A stretch of 64,000 nucleotides of DNA from Photobacterium alginatilyticum (GTDB lineage Bacteria; Pseudomonadota; Gammaproteobacteria; Enterobacterales; Vibrionaceae), in assembly GCF_009910675.1 (NCBI RefSeq), contig NZ_RSEJ01000018.1:148955-212954 (forward strand), read 5' to 3'. The position numbers and the translations under genes were made by a program. The notes under the pieces were generated by a model. That model searched no databases, was not told the origin of the DNA, and saw nothing but the letters and a program-made list of their open reading frames with translations. Shown in pieces: positions 17,521 through 26,205 of the stretch (position 1 is its first letter; the number at the start of each line of letters is the position of its first letter).

Positions 17521-17874
17521 ATGTGCTTTGAGAATAAACTGAGGCTCGCTCACCGAGAACTCGGACTAACAGGCATGCGAGAATCCTGCTATAACCCGCC
17601 TTACCTGAGAGGTATTCGCCGTCTGGGCTTCAGTATCCGGCCCTTCCCTTACAACTCCTTCTTCATGAATATCGCCGTCGCCTGGCTCGGCTTCGTCATC
17701 CCTTGGTGCATCGTCATCACGCTCATCAACTGGGTTCAGATTGATACTTCCATTGATCGCATACTGTTGTCCTGCCTGATGATGACAGTCACCTACTGCC
17801 TGTATATCGCCTTCCACGCCGAATGGTGCAAGAAGCGATACACACTTTCGAGGTGGGAGGAGCTTGAAGGTTAA
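17521..17874 (+). CDS. DUF6404-like membrane protein (copy 1)
   Basis: A 117-aa protein: N-terminal amphipathic part (FENKLRLAHRELGLTG), then YNPPYLRGIRRLGFSIRPFPYNSFF and two membrane helices (52-70, 79-97), ending in a basic-acidic tail ending RWEELEG. It resembles the DUF6404 family, common in vibrios, often in accessory or integron-like regions. A second member lies at 19761, on the other side of a repeat array. Function unknown. Confidence 0.65.
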   Translation: MCFENKLRLAHRELGLTGMRESCYNPPYLRGIRRLGFSIRPFPYNSFFMNIAVAWLGFVIPWCIVITLINWVQIDTSIDRILLSCLMMTVTYCLYIAFHAEWCKKRYTLSRWEELEG

Positions 17875-17888
17875 CCAAACTACATTCA

Positions 17889-18812
17889 GATAGTTTATCG
17901 AATACAGCCATGGCTCATATTACTTATTAGCACATAGAATTTACTACTGACGATAATACTCAAAGCACCAGCGAACAGCCCTCCCCCTTGTTCGGTAAAA
18001 CCCAATTGGCAGCAACTGTTCATATAAGGGGGAGCTGGAGGGGGTTGGTAACACCGAATTCAATAATATCGTATCAAACAGACGATAATTCATAACACCA
18101 CCACCAACCCCATCTAACTTCCCCTTCTATTGGCTTTATCAACCAAGTTACTCCATCGCTCAAGGGGAAGAACTTTCTTTGATATTGATAGTTTATCGAA
18201 TACAGCCATGACTCATATTACTTATTAGCACATAGAATTTACTACTGACGATAATACTCAAAGCACCAGCGAACAGCCCTCCCACTTGTTCGGTTAAACC
18301 CAATTGGCAGCAACTGTTCAAAAAAAGGGCGAGTTGGAGGGGGTTGGCAATTCGTATTCCATTAATATCGAATCAAACAAGCGATAACTCATAACGCCAC
18401 CACCAACCCCATCTAACTTCCCCTTCTATTAGCTTCATCAACCAAGCAATGCCATCGCTCAAGGGGGAAGAACCTTCTTTGGTATTGATAGTTTATCGAA
18501 TACAGCCACGGCTCCTATTACTTATTAGCACATAGAATTTACTACTGACAATAATAGTCAAAGCTCCAGCGATCAGCCCTCCCCCTTGTTCGGTAAAACC
18601 CAATTGGCAGCAACTGTTCATATAAGAGGGAGCTGGAGGAGGCTGGTAACACCGAATTCAATAATATCGTATCAAACAGACGATAATTCATAACAACCCC
18701 ATCTAACTTCCCCTTCTATTGGCTTCATCAACCAAGTTACTCCATCGCTCAAGGGGAAGAACTTTCTTTGGTATTGATAGTTTATCGAATACAGCCATGG
18801 CTCATATTACTT
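17889..18812. repeat. tandem array of a ~300-bp non-coding unit, three copies and a stub
   Basis: Units begin with GATAGTTTATCGAATACAGC at 17889, 18187, 18487 and 18776; the periods are 298, 300 and 289 bp and the fourth stops after about 37 bp. The third copy lacks about 9 bp of a CCACCACCAA stretch. Each unit has a purine block (AAGGGGGAGCTGG, GGGGGTTGG) and a pyrimidine block (ACCAACCCC, AACTTCCCCTT). They can pair over about 24 positions, 20 of them matched in copy 1. A third block, AAGGGGAAG, can pair instead with CTTCCCCTT. No reading frame of note crosses it. Role unknown. Confidence 0.9.
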
Positions 18813-19026
18813 TCAAGTACCAACAGGTTCACACCATCTTAAAATAAGAAAATTTCTAAACTTTACCACTCAATTAATAACATTTATAAAACTAGAGTTA
18901 AAACTCTACTCGAGCGTGTTTTTTGCCGAAATATTCCCGTAAATACTGCAACTTAGCTGTCATGAAGTAGACAAGACAACTCAACGTATTGCATAATTCT
19001 TGCCCAGAAGCTAGGAGGGCAAGTTG

Positions 19027-19512
19027 GTGCAGTTGCAAAAAGGTTTTACATTAATTGAGTTAATTGTCGTTATTGTTCTTCTGGCAATCATTTCGGTAAC
19101 AGCTGCTCCAAGGTTTTTAAATGTACAAGATGATGCAAGGGAAGCAACGTATTTAAGCCTGAAAGGATCATTCCATTCTGCTGTTGAGCTTTTTCATAGT
19201 AAATGGCTCGTTGATGGAGAACCCGACCCTGATGTGACTGAAGGCCGAGAAGGTAAGTGGGGCTATACGATTTATAACCTGCATTTTAATGAAACAGGCT
19301 ACCCTCGCATAATCGACAAATTACAAGGCTGCGAAGATATCCTTGAGAATCTATTACCGGGTTCCAGCCTGACTCGAGATGACTACGAAAAGCCAACTGC
19401 ATCAGGCAATAATACTGGTGGCAATAAATGCACATATAAGTTTATTGATGCGCCATATACGTTAACCTATTCAGAAATAAATGGTGAGGTTAAATTAGCT
19501 AAACGCAGTTAA
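19027..19512 (+). CDS. type IV prepilin-like protein, orphan
   Basis: About 161 aa. The prepilin signature is present: a short basic leader, then G/FTLIEL with Glu5 and a hydrophobic helix (IVVIVLLAIISVTAAPRFL). A prepilin peptidase would cut after Gly. The region PRFLNVQDDAREATYLSLKGSFHSAVEL resembles MSHA-type pilins. Two late cysteines (CEDILENLL and KCTYKF) could form the usual pilin disulfide loop. The start is GTG 19027, 8 bp after AGGAGG; TTG 19024 is possible. No other pilus gene is near, so assembly would depend on machinery elsewhere. Confidence 0.85.
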   Translation: MQLQKGFTLIELIVVIVLLAIISVTAAPRFLNVQDDAREATYLSLKGSFHSAVELFHSKWLVDGEPDPDVTEGREGKWGYTIYNLHFNETGYPRIIDKLQGCEDILENLLPGSSLTRDDYEKPTASGNNTGGNKCTYKFIDAPYTLTYSEINGEVKLAKRS

Positions 19513-19760
19513 TACTCTCCGATTACGTGATTTCACAATAACACCTCATGACTATTCATTTCTATACAATGTGATGCATCTGGCAGAATGCGCTTATTCC
19601 TAATAAGAATTGTGAGCGCATGATCACTAACTGCAGAGATAATATTCATATATCGTCTTGCCATTGTATTCATAAGTTAACTCAGTAAGCTCGCTCTTAT
19701 TACTAACAATAATAGTAATAACAACACCTTCCTGCGTTCTCTGTTTTAAGGCACACGACA

Positions 19761-20117
19761 ATGGAAAAGGATGAATTTGTCCAAGTATATCTGATCTCAC
19801 TTGGTGCAACAAAAGATGAGGTTAAACCCTTTCCCGCCCTATTTTATAAGTTAACAGGAAAGAAAGGTAAGCCACGTTTATTTGAAAGCCCCATGAAGTT
19901 ATTTTGGCTTGAAACAGTCCTGGGGACATTATCTTGGGGCTTTTTCATGTGGCTATTTGTCTGGCAATTTATCGGGTTAGATATCACCCAGTTATATGCC
20001 GCTTTATTATTTGGTATTACTACCGGCGCCATTCTAGCCATCAAAGTTAAAAGAAAAGCAAAGCGTTTGAAGCTATATCAATGGGAGAAATGGTTAAAAG
20101 ATAAAGACTTCACCTAA
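19761..20117 (+). CDS. DUF6404-like membrane protein (copy 2)
   Basis: A 118-aa protein with the same plan as the gene at 17521: an acidic-basic N-terminal part, a stretch of short helices (FPALFYKLTGKKGKPRLF), two membrane helices (about 53-71 and 75-92) and a basic tail (KVKRKAKRLKLYQWEKWL). AAGG lies 9 bp before the ATG. Probably a distant paralogue. Function unknown. Confidence 0.65.
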   Translation: MEKDEFVQVYLISLGATKDEVKPFPALFYKLTGKKGKPRLFESPMKLFWLETVLGTLSWGFFMWLFVWQFIGLDITQLYAALLFGITTGAILAIKVKRKAKRLKLYQWEKWLKDKDFT

Positions 20118-20226
20118 GATAGAGCCAAACACCAAAATGGCAGTTCATCATATGCTACTGACCGGCCAGCTAGCCCAGTTCGTTGCCTTGATTGCGGCGG
20201 ATAAACGCCTATGACTGGTTATAAGT

Positions 20227-21111
20227 TTATGCTCGCACCGCCTTCAACTTTGCCATGATCTTTGCGCCGCCGCGGTAAATCAGCAGTGACATCAAAATCA
20301 AGCTACAACCGAGGACTTTGTTTATCGGCATTTGCTCGCCATACCAGAGAATACTCAGAAACACTGTCCATACCGGCTCCAACACCATGATAATCGCGGC
20401 GTTGGCGGCAGTACTGTGCTTCTGCCCGGTTGTTTGCATGACGTAGCGCAAACTGGTTGCGATCACTACACTCATGGCAAACCAGCCCCAGATATCCAGG
20501 CCAACATGCTGCGGCCAGGTTTCAAAGCTCAGCGAAGCCACCAGCCCCATGCTCCCGGTAACAAACAGCTGAATACATGTCAGTAATAAAGCAGGAATAC
20601 GCTGAGCACAGCGACTGTTGAAATTGAAATGCAGGGCCAGCATCAATGCAGCCAGTCCAAACCATATCTGGCTAGCCGACTGTTGCCAGCCTCCGCCCAG
20701 CGATAGCAGCATCAGGCCACCGAAAGCCAGCGGCAGAGAGAACCAGAACATCCGCGGTGGACGTTGCCTGAACAATGGCCAGGCAACCAAGGGCACAAAG
20801 AGCATAGAGAGGCTCATAATAAACGCGCCTTCGCCCAGGGTGTCACTAACAGAAACAGCATAGATCCATAGCAACAGCGCACTGCCTAGCAAACAGCCAA
20901 CGCCCATTGCCCTGAATAAATCACCGCGGCTGACTTTCTTTAACGCCGAAAAACAAAATGGCAGCAGAAACATCGACGCCAATACAAAGCGTGTACCGAC
21001 AAAACCAAACGGCGGCAGACCCTGAATGGCCTCTTTCGAGAAAATCCATCCGGCAGCCGCCAGCATAGTTGTAGCGATCAGTATAAGATCAGCGCGACGA
21101 TCCAAAGTCAT
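20227..21111 (-). CDS. EamA/DMT-family transporter
   Basis: About 294 aa with ten hydrophobic helices in two EamA repeats (residues 10-140 and 150-285). The first repeat carries FVGTRFVLASMFLLPF and the second ends VLEPVWTVFLSILWYGEQ, typical of drug/metabolite exporters of the RhaT/YdcZ type. I chose ATG 21111 (MTLDRRADL), which follows CAGG by 7 bp, over an upstream TTG. Such proteins export amino acids or other metabolites at the inner membrane; substrate not predictable. Gene remnants lie upstream. Confidence 0.85.
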   Translation of the reverse strand: MTLDRRADLILIATTMLAAAGWIFSKEAIQGLPPFGFVGTRFVLASMFLLPFCFSALKKVSRGDLFRAMGVGCLLGSALLLWIYAVSVSDTLGEGAFIMSLSMLFVPLVAWPLFRQRPPRMFWFSLPLAFGGLMLLSLGGGWQQSASQIWFGLAALMLALHFNFNSRCAQRIPALLLTCIQLFVTGSMGLVASLSFETWPQHVGLDIWGWFAMSVVIATSLRYVMQTTGQKHSTAANAAIIMVLEPVWTVFLSILWYGEQMPINKVLGCSLILMSLLIYRGGAKIMAKLKAVRA

Positions 21112-21225
21112 AATGTACCTGACAAGTGTGAAAGAGAGGCGATATTGCAAAGACTGGCTATTCTATCTTCAAAGCAGTCATTACCAAAACCAATAAGTAT
21201 GCTGCAGGGCTAATTTGGTATTTTC

Positions 21226-21441
21226 TTATGTAAGCAGAGTGTCGACAGCGGTACATCCGCCTGTTCGGCAATGGTTGCCATTGTCTCGACGACAACGAGC
21301 ATTGGCTGCGCCATCAACATAGTCCGCAACCTGCTGTAAGCGATGACTGAGTTTGTCGTAGCGCTTAACAATCAGCTCTTTCAGTGTATCCAGATCGGCC
21401 GGGCAAAATCTGTTCGTCGAATTTTCTCCTATGGTCGACAA
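21226..21441 (-). pseudogene. remnant of an RpiR-family regulator
   Basis: The minus frame reads PADLDTLKELIVKRYDKLS and HRLQQVADYV, which fits the N-terminus of RpiR-type HTH regulators. After that the frame shifts: a second frame gives ETMATIAEQADVPLSTL, the expected HTH. The SIS effector domain is gone. RpiR proteins often control inositol or sugar genes, and a sugar isomerase-like gene lies 1 kb away, so this may have been its regulator. Confidence 0.7.
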
Positions 21442-21984
21442 TGCCGAGCACCTTTGCCGTACCCTGCAAGACTTTCAGCACCATGACAAAGGTCACCTCA
21501 ATATTGCCTGCACCCCGGTGTATGCCAACCACTACCTGATGGAAAAAATCAGCCAGTATATGGCCGAAAACAGCGACGTTACCTTCAGTATTAAAGTTAC
21601 TCCCTGGGCGCTGGATCATATAGGTGAAAGTGACTTGGTGATCAGTGCCAACGCCTGCTATCAGGGATACCGAGAAAAAGATCTCCATCTTGTGCGCCGC
21701 GAAATCATGCAGAGCCCGTTTATTGTCGTGGCCTCCCCGGTTTATCTGGCGCGAAACCCTGCCCCTGATGTCCCGGCAGATTTAGCCAAACATCAGTGCT
21801 TGTTCGCGACCACTCTCACAGGAAGCAATGACTGGATTTTTACCCAAACGGTGAAAGCCAGATTGTTAAAGTACCTAAATCGCTCGAGGTAAACGACAGC
21901 GACTTGTTACTGCAAAGTTGGGAGCCGGTATTGCGTATCTACCAGCTTTTATTGTCGAGTCTGAAGTACTGCCATCGTGGCAAT
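21431..21984 (+). pseudogene. remnant of a LysR-family regulator
   Basis: A plus-strand frame begins inside the protein (VDNAEHLCRTLQDFQHHDKG) and follows the LysR effector domain (HLNIACTPVYANHYLMEK, FIVVASPVYLAR). It breaks near 21890; another frame carries on with GAGIAYLPAFIVESEVLP. The N-terminal DNA-binding domain is missing, replaced at 21430 by the reverse-strand RpiR remnant. A dead gene with at least one deletion and one frameshift. Confidence 0.75.
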
Positions 21985-22197
21985 GAGAGTGATCTTGTCG
22001 AGCCGCAACGGTAGCAGATAAATACTGGCAGGGCCGCCTCCGGCATGAATAGCAGCGGCCTGAGCTGGAGAAACGACCAGCGCCATCAGGGAAACAGCAA
22101 TAATCCCCAAAGCGCCGCCCAAGCTACCCTTTCCGATCCCGAATATCAATACAGCAGGTACGACAGTAAGATAAAACCAAGGATCGGTCACTATCAT
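21949..22197 (-). pseudogene. truncated TSUP (TauE/SafE) transporter
   Basis: The first 50 residues (TDPWFYLTVVPAVLIFGIGKG, LGIIAVSLMALVVSPAQAAAI) match the N-terminus of sulfite exporter/TSUP permeases, which are normally about 250 aa. The rest, about 30 residues, does not fit the family and the frame stops at 82 aa. Its 3' end overlaps the LysR remnant. Probably non-functional. Confidence 0.7.
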
Positions 22198-22202
22198 TGT
22201 TA

Positions 22203-23120
22203 TCAGTTTTCGTACTTACCTGAATAGCTAGCAACAAAACCATTATCTACCAGGAATTTTCGGCTCTTCTTCAAATCAGGCAGGGTTGTTGCGGCTTGGC
22301 GAGGATCCCTTTCCTGCTCAACGGCAATCCAACCCTTATAACCAATTTCCTGCAAAGCCTTACTGACTTCACCGTAGTCAACCGCCCCTTCACCCAGCGG
22401 ACACATCACACCATCAGCACAAGCCTGCCAGAAGCCGACTCTTTTCTCGACGGCCTGATAATACTTCGCTGCATCGACATCTTTAAAATGCACATAATCT
22501 AGACGATCGGCATATCTCACCAGGCTGGTTGCGGGATCCATACCGGCATAATAGAGATGTCCGGTATCAAGACACAATCCGACTTCTTCATGAGAAAGGT
22601 CTGCCAGCATACGCTCGATCTCATCCTGATATTCGATATAACCACCGGCATGAGGATGCACGACTGCCCGGATTTGGTACTGACTCGCGATGTTGCTGAT
22701 CTTGCGGATCGTCTCCATCATCTGCGTCCAGCGGGCATCATCCAAACGCGGAGCTTCATCGCTAACTCCAGCAAAGTGGCTGCGAATATCATTCACGCAA
22801 TCGATGACCACCAGCCTTTCAGTACCGATTTGTTGCAGCAGCGTACATAGCTGCTCAGTTTTTTCTAAAATGTCGGCCTGCTTGTTCGCATCTGACAGCG
22901 GCTCAAAAATAGTACCGGCACACACTTCCAGCCCTTTTAGATGCAGAGCGGTATTGAGCGTGTCGGCCTCCCGCGGCAAGTAGCCATATGGCCCGAGCTC
23001 GGTACCGACAAACCGTGCCTGCTTAGCTTCAGACAACACATCCATCCAGGAGGGGTTATAGGAGTTGTCAGCAGACTCTACCCCCCAGCAGCATGGCGCA
23101 CATGCAATCAAGTTACTCAT
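22203..23120 (-). CDS. sugar isomerase/epimerase-like TIM barrel (IolE-like)
   Basis: About 305 aa from ATG 23120 (MSNLIACAPCCWGVE), which follows AAGAAGG by 7 bp; a longer frame starts at 23144. It has the AP-endonuclease-2/xylose isomerase-like fold: FVGTELGPYGYLP, VVHPHAGGYIE, GLCLDTGHLYYAGMDP, VHFKDV and a C-terminal GWIAVEQERD. The Glu, Asp, His and Glu residues bind a metal. Inosose dehydratase IolE has this layout, so an inositol or rare-sugar step is likely. No other inositol gene is in the window, and its neighbours are decayed, so it may be a surviving piece of a lost cluster. Confidence 0.8.
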   Translation of the reverse strand: MSNLIACAPCCWGVESADNSYNPSWMDVLSEAKQARFVGTELGPYGYLPREADTLNTALHLKGLEVCAGTIFEPLSDANKQADILEKTEQLCTLLQQIGTERLVVIDCVNDIRSHFAGVSDEAPRLDDARWTQMMETIRKISNIASQYQIRAVVHPHAGGYIEYQDEIERMLADLSHEEVGLCLDTGHLYYAGMDPATSLVRYADRLDYVHFKDVDAAKYYQAVEKRVGFWQACADGVMCPLGEGAVDYGEVSKALQEIGYKGWIAVEQERDPRQAATTLPDLKKSRKFLVDNGFVASYSGKYEN

Positions 23121-23320
23121 AGGTATACCCTTCTTATCATTCATAAAATTGAGAAATTATTCATAGCCTAGAATGAAGTGCCCAGAAAATACGTGATGCA
23201 TAGCCCACCTTGGTATTGCATATATGCAAAACGGTTTTGAATCTTTGGCTATAACGCTCGCACTTCACTCACTCGTAGACTGAATCCACGCAGAAAAGCA
23301 CTTTGACAGGATATAAGTCT

Positions 23321-23815
23321 ATGGAACCTCTCTATATCGTTGCTGCCAAGCGTACCCCCATAGGCAGCTTTAATGGTTTGCTATCACCGCAATCAGCACC
23401 AGAGCAGACGAATGATTGCCTGGCGAGTGGCCCAGGAGCTACACGACGGCGATGTCGTTAACCTCGGTATCGGTCTTCCGTCGCTGGTTGCCAATGAAGT
23501 TACCAGTGATATTGAGATTCTGCTGCAAGCAAAAAATGGCCTTACCGGAATCGGCGAGATGCCAGACGAACACAATATTGACCCGGATCTGGTCAATGCA
23601 GGCGGTCAGCCAATTACAGCAACCACAGGAGCCTGGTAGTTGGTGCCCAGAAAGTCATAGTGGCCATGGAACATACTGTTAAAGGCAAACCTAAGCTGCT
23701 CAAACAATGTTCTTTGCCTCTGACCGCCATTGATGAGATTCAGGCGGCCACCGAGGCCCCGCTATTCATCTCACCATCGTTGACCACGATGGCACTGCCA
23801 TCAGATTTGTAACCC
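23321..23815 (+). pseudogene. composite remnant: thiolase start joined to CoA-transferase beta subunit
   Basis: The ATG at 23321 opens a thiolase N-terminus ([17 protein letters not shown]), as in acetyl-CoA acetyltransferases. After about 25 codons it changes frame into a 3-oxoacid CoA-transferase B subunit: MIAWRVAQELHDGDVVNLG, IGLPSLVANEV, NGLTGIGEMPDE and [20 protein letters not shown] stop and a deletion follow, and a second frame gives [19 protein letters not shown] and [11 protein letters not shown]. It looks like the debris of an acetoacetate/short-chain acid operon (atoA and atoB type) beside the pha operon. Confidence 0.8.
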
Positions 23816-23838
23816 ACATTTTTCCGGTAAAAACGAAT

Positions 23839-23865
23839 AAAGCCAGCAGATAACCTGCTGGCTTT
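23839..23865. terminator. terminator of the pha operon
   Basis: An 11-bp stem (AAAGCCAGCAG and CTGCTGGCTTT) with a 5-base loop lies 24 bp beyond the phaC stop codon. T-rich sequence follows on the minus side, and TTTT on the plus side, so it may serve both directions. Confidence 0.85.
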
Positions 23866-23888
23866 TCAATTGTGACAAAGTAAAAGGA

Positions 23889-25709
23889 TTAAGCTTTCTG
23901 ACTTGCCTTCTGCTGATGCTGTTCGACAGCATTCGATACCTCAATCGGTAGCGTCTGCAACACATAATTACCCGGTGCAGTAGCAAGTGCCGGATAGTTT
24001 GCATTGCCAGCCTGGCGGGCATCAATTGGCTCTGCCGACTCGAAATCAGCTAACCATGTATTCCAGTGCCCCCACCAGGAGCCATCCTGGCGTTTGGCTG
24101 ACTCAAGCCATGCCTCTGCATCCGCAACCTTCTTGCTGTTGGTCCAGAAACCATACTTATTCTTGGCCGGATGATTAACGATTCCGGCAATGTGCCCGGA
24201 TTCGCCAAGAACGAACGTCGACTTGCCGTTAAGCATCTGCGACCCACGGAAGGTTCCCTGCCACAGGGCGATATGATCTTCCTGTGTCGAGATAAAGTAG
24301 GTCGGCACCTTGATCTTTGCCAGATCAATGTACACGCCGCCGACTTTATAGCCTTTCGGATCGGTCAGCTTGTTCTCAAGATAGAACTGACGCAGCAGAG
24401 TGCTATGACAGGCTACCGCGACATTAGTACTGTCACCGTTCCAGTAAAGCAAGTCGAAGTCGATTGGGCTATTACCCTTGAGGTAATTATTGATGTAATA
24501 GTTCCAGTAGAGGCTGTTTTCACGCAGCAGACTGAAAGTAACACTCAACGAGCGCCCATCCATGTACCCTTTCGCTTCATTCTGAGCTTCTATCGCAGAG
24601 ATAATCGGATCGTTAATATAAGCCCCGATTTCACCCGGCTGAGAGAAGTCCAGCAATGTCGTGAAGAAGGAAGCAGACTTAATACGGTTACGCATCCGCT
24701 TGGCCGAATAATACGCCAAGGCAACGGCCAGCAAAGTACCGCCGATACAATAACCGGCAACGTTAATCTGCTTCTCACCGCTGATGTCTTCTACCACGTC
24801 CACAGCTTTCACTACGCCATCGAGCACGTAGTTTTCGAAATCGACATCGACCATGCTGGCATCAGGATTACGCCAGGACATCATGAATACAGTATGCCCC
24901 TGTTCAACCAGCCAACGTACCATGGAGTTCTTCTCGCGAAGATCCAGAATATAGTACTTGTTGATAAACGGCGGAACGATCAGAAGCGGCGTCGCATTCA
25001 CTTTTTCCGTCAATGGCTTGTATTGAATCAGTTCAAACAAGTCATTCTTGAACACAACATCACCAGCTGTATTGGCAACATTCTCGCCCAGCTGGAAAGC
25101 ATTATCGTTCGTCATGCGGATTTTCAACACATCGGCACTGGCCTTCATATCTTCCTGAAGCAACTCCATACCCTTGACGAGGTTTTCCCCGTTCGTTTCA
25201 ACCGTTAGCTTGGCAAGCTCTGGGTTGGTGGTAATAAAGTTGGTTGGCGACAAGGCATTGATGGCCTGACGCGAGAAAAAGCCAAGGCGCTCTTTGGCTT
25301 TTTCATCCAGTCCTTCTATCGAGTCGATGGTGTCTTTCATCGTATTGCTAAAGAGCAAATAGGACTGCTTGATATAATTATAAAACGCTTCATTTTCCCA
25401 GGCAGGATCACTGAAACGCTTGTCATCTTTTTCGGGCTTAACAAGATCGGACTCATCACCGGTTTTCATGGTGACATTCTGCCAAATCTTCATTTGATTT
25501 TCCCACCAGTCTAGCTGCACTTTAGCAAGCACGGCTGGTTGCGCTGCGGCTTTTTCGATTAACTCGGCGGTATCGTCCAAGTTTAATTCATTGAGCGCTT
25601 TATTAAGGGGGGTATTTATGGCTGCTTTGCCGGAATCCAGCTCTTTCCACCACATCTGGTTCATATCCTGGAGCTTGGCAAAGTAGTCCGTAAAGAAGTT
25701 ATAGTTCAT
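23889..25709 (-). CDS. phaC: class I poly(3-hydroxyalkanoate) synthase
   Basis: A 606-aa protein with an N-terminal region (1-230) and an alpha/beta hydrolase domain carrying the lipase-like box G-Y-C-I-G-G with catalytic Cys321. Asp478 (STQEDHIALW) and His506 (GESGHIAGI) complete the triad. It polymerises 3-hydroxybutyryl-CoA on the granule surface. Length and sequence fit class I, with no phaE or phaR partner. It is the last gene of phaB-phaA-phaP-phaC and is separated from phaP by a hairpin with a T-tract, which should lower its expression relative to phasin. An IolE-like gene and gene debris lie beyond. Confidence 0.97.
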   Translation of the reverse strand: MNYNFFTDYFAKLQDMNQMWWKELDSGKAAINTPLNKALNELNLDDTAELIEKAAAQPAVLAKVQLDWWENQMKIWQNVTMKTGDESDLVKPEKDDKRFSDPAWENEAFYNYIKQSYLLFSNTMKDTIDSIEGLDEKAKERLGFFSRQAINALSPTNFITTNPELAKLTVETNGENLVKGMELLQEDMKASADVLKIRMTNDNAFQLGENVANTAGDVVFKNDLFELIQYKPLTEKVNATPLLIVPPFINKYYILDLREKNSMVRWLVEQGHTVFMMSWRNPDASMVDVDFENYVLDGVVKAVDVVEDISGEKQINVAGYCIGGTLLAVALAYYSAKRMRNRIKSASFFTTLLDFSQPGEIGAYINDPIISAIEAQNEAKGYMDGRSLSVTFSLLRENSLYWNYYINNYLKGNSPIDFDLLYWNGDSTNVAVACHSTLLRQFYLENKLTDPKGYKVGGVYIDLAKIKVPTYFISTQEDHIALWQGTFRGSQMLNGKSTFVLGESGHIAGIVNHPAKNKYGFWTNSKKVADAEAWLESAKRQDGSWWGHWNTWLADFESAEPIDARQAGNANYPALATAPGNYVLQTLPIEVSNAVEQHQQKASQKA

Positions 25710-25732
25710 TACAATGACCTCTGTATTTGGAC

Positions 25733-25760
25733 TAAAAAGCCGCCCACGAGAGGGGCGGCT
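25733..25760 (-). terminator. intercistronic terminator between phaP and phaC
   Basis: An 8-bp GC-rich stem (AGCCGCCC with GGGCGGCT) and 7-base loop is followed on the minus strand by TTTTT. It lies between the phasin stop and the phaC start, so only part of the transcripts should reach phaC. Confidence 0.8.
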
Positions 25761-25775
25761 GAGTGGTCATTTCAC

Positions 25776-26123
25776 TTATACTGGCGTAGCCTGCTTAACA
25801 TTTTCAGCCACTAGCTCTTCAACTTCAGTCTTGAACGTTTGAGCAACGGCATTGAACTTGTTGCTATCGTCGATTAGCTGCTGAGAAAGCTTAGTCAGCG
25901 TTTCAAGCTGCTGGCTGTTGAATGCAGCGAAAGACTGTACGTCTTTAACTTCGCTAACAGCTTTCAGCTGAGAAAGACCCAATTCGCTATAGGCACGAAC
26001 AGCTGCTAGCTGAAGCTCAGTTAGCTCTTCAACATTCTTGGTGAACAGCTTGTTGAACTTTACATATGGTGCAAAAGATTTTTCAGTCTGCTCGGAGAAA
26101 GATTTAAACATTTCCGTATACAT
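25776..26123 (-). CDS. phaP: phasin
   Basis: About 115 aa, helical and amphipathic (MYTEMFKSFSEQTEKSFAPYV, QLAAVRAYSELGLSQLKAV). It fits the phasin_2 family, small proteins that coat polyhydroxybutyrate granules and set their size and number. Start: ATG 26123, with AAGGAA just upstream; a longer frame begins at 26138. It lies between phaA and phaC and is followed by a terminator-like hairpin, consistent with a need for more phasin than synthase. Confidence 0.93.
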   Translation of the reverse strand: MYTEMFKSFSEQTEKSFAPYVKFNKLFTKNVEELTELQLAAVRAYSELGLSQLKAVSEVKDVQSFAAFNSQQLETLTKLSQQLIDDSNKFNAVAQTFKTEVEELVAENVKQATPV

Positions 26124-26205
26124 AGCTATTTCCTTCAATTAAACAAAGTAATGAGTGACGTACCCGGGCCATGCTGTATCCGGGTACAATCCGAAACACT
26201 TTCAG

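Noticed and set aside
17889..18812. CRISPR array
   Set aside because: Units are about 300 bp and fully repeated, without short repeats and unique spacers, and no cas genes are near.
24171..25208. Plus-strand frame of 345 aa antisense to phaC
   Set aside because: phaC is certain on the other strand; the translation has no known domain.
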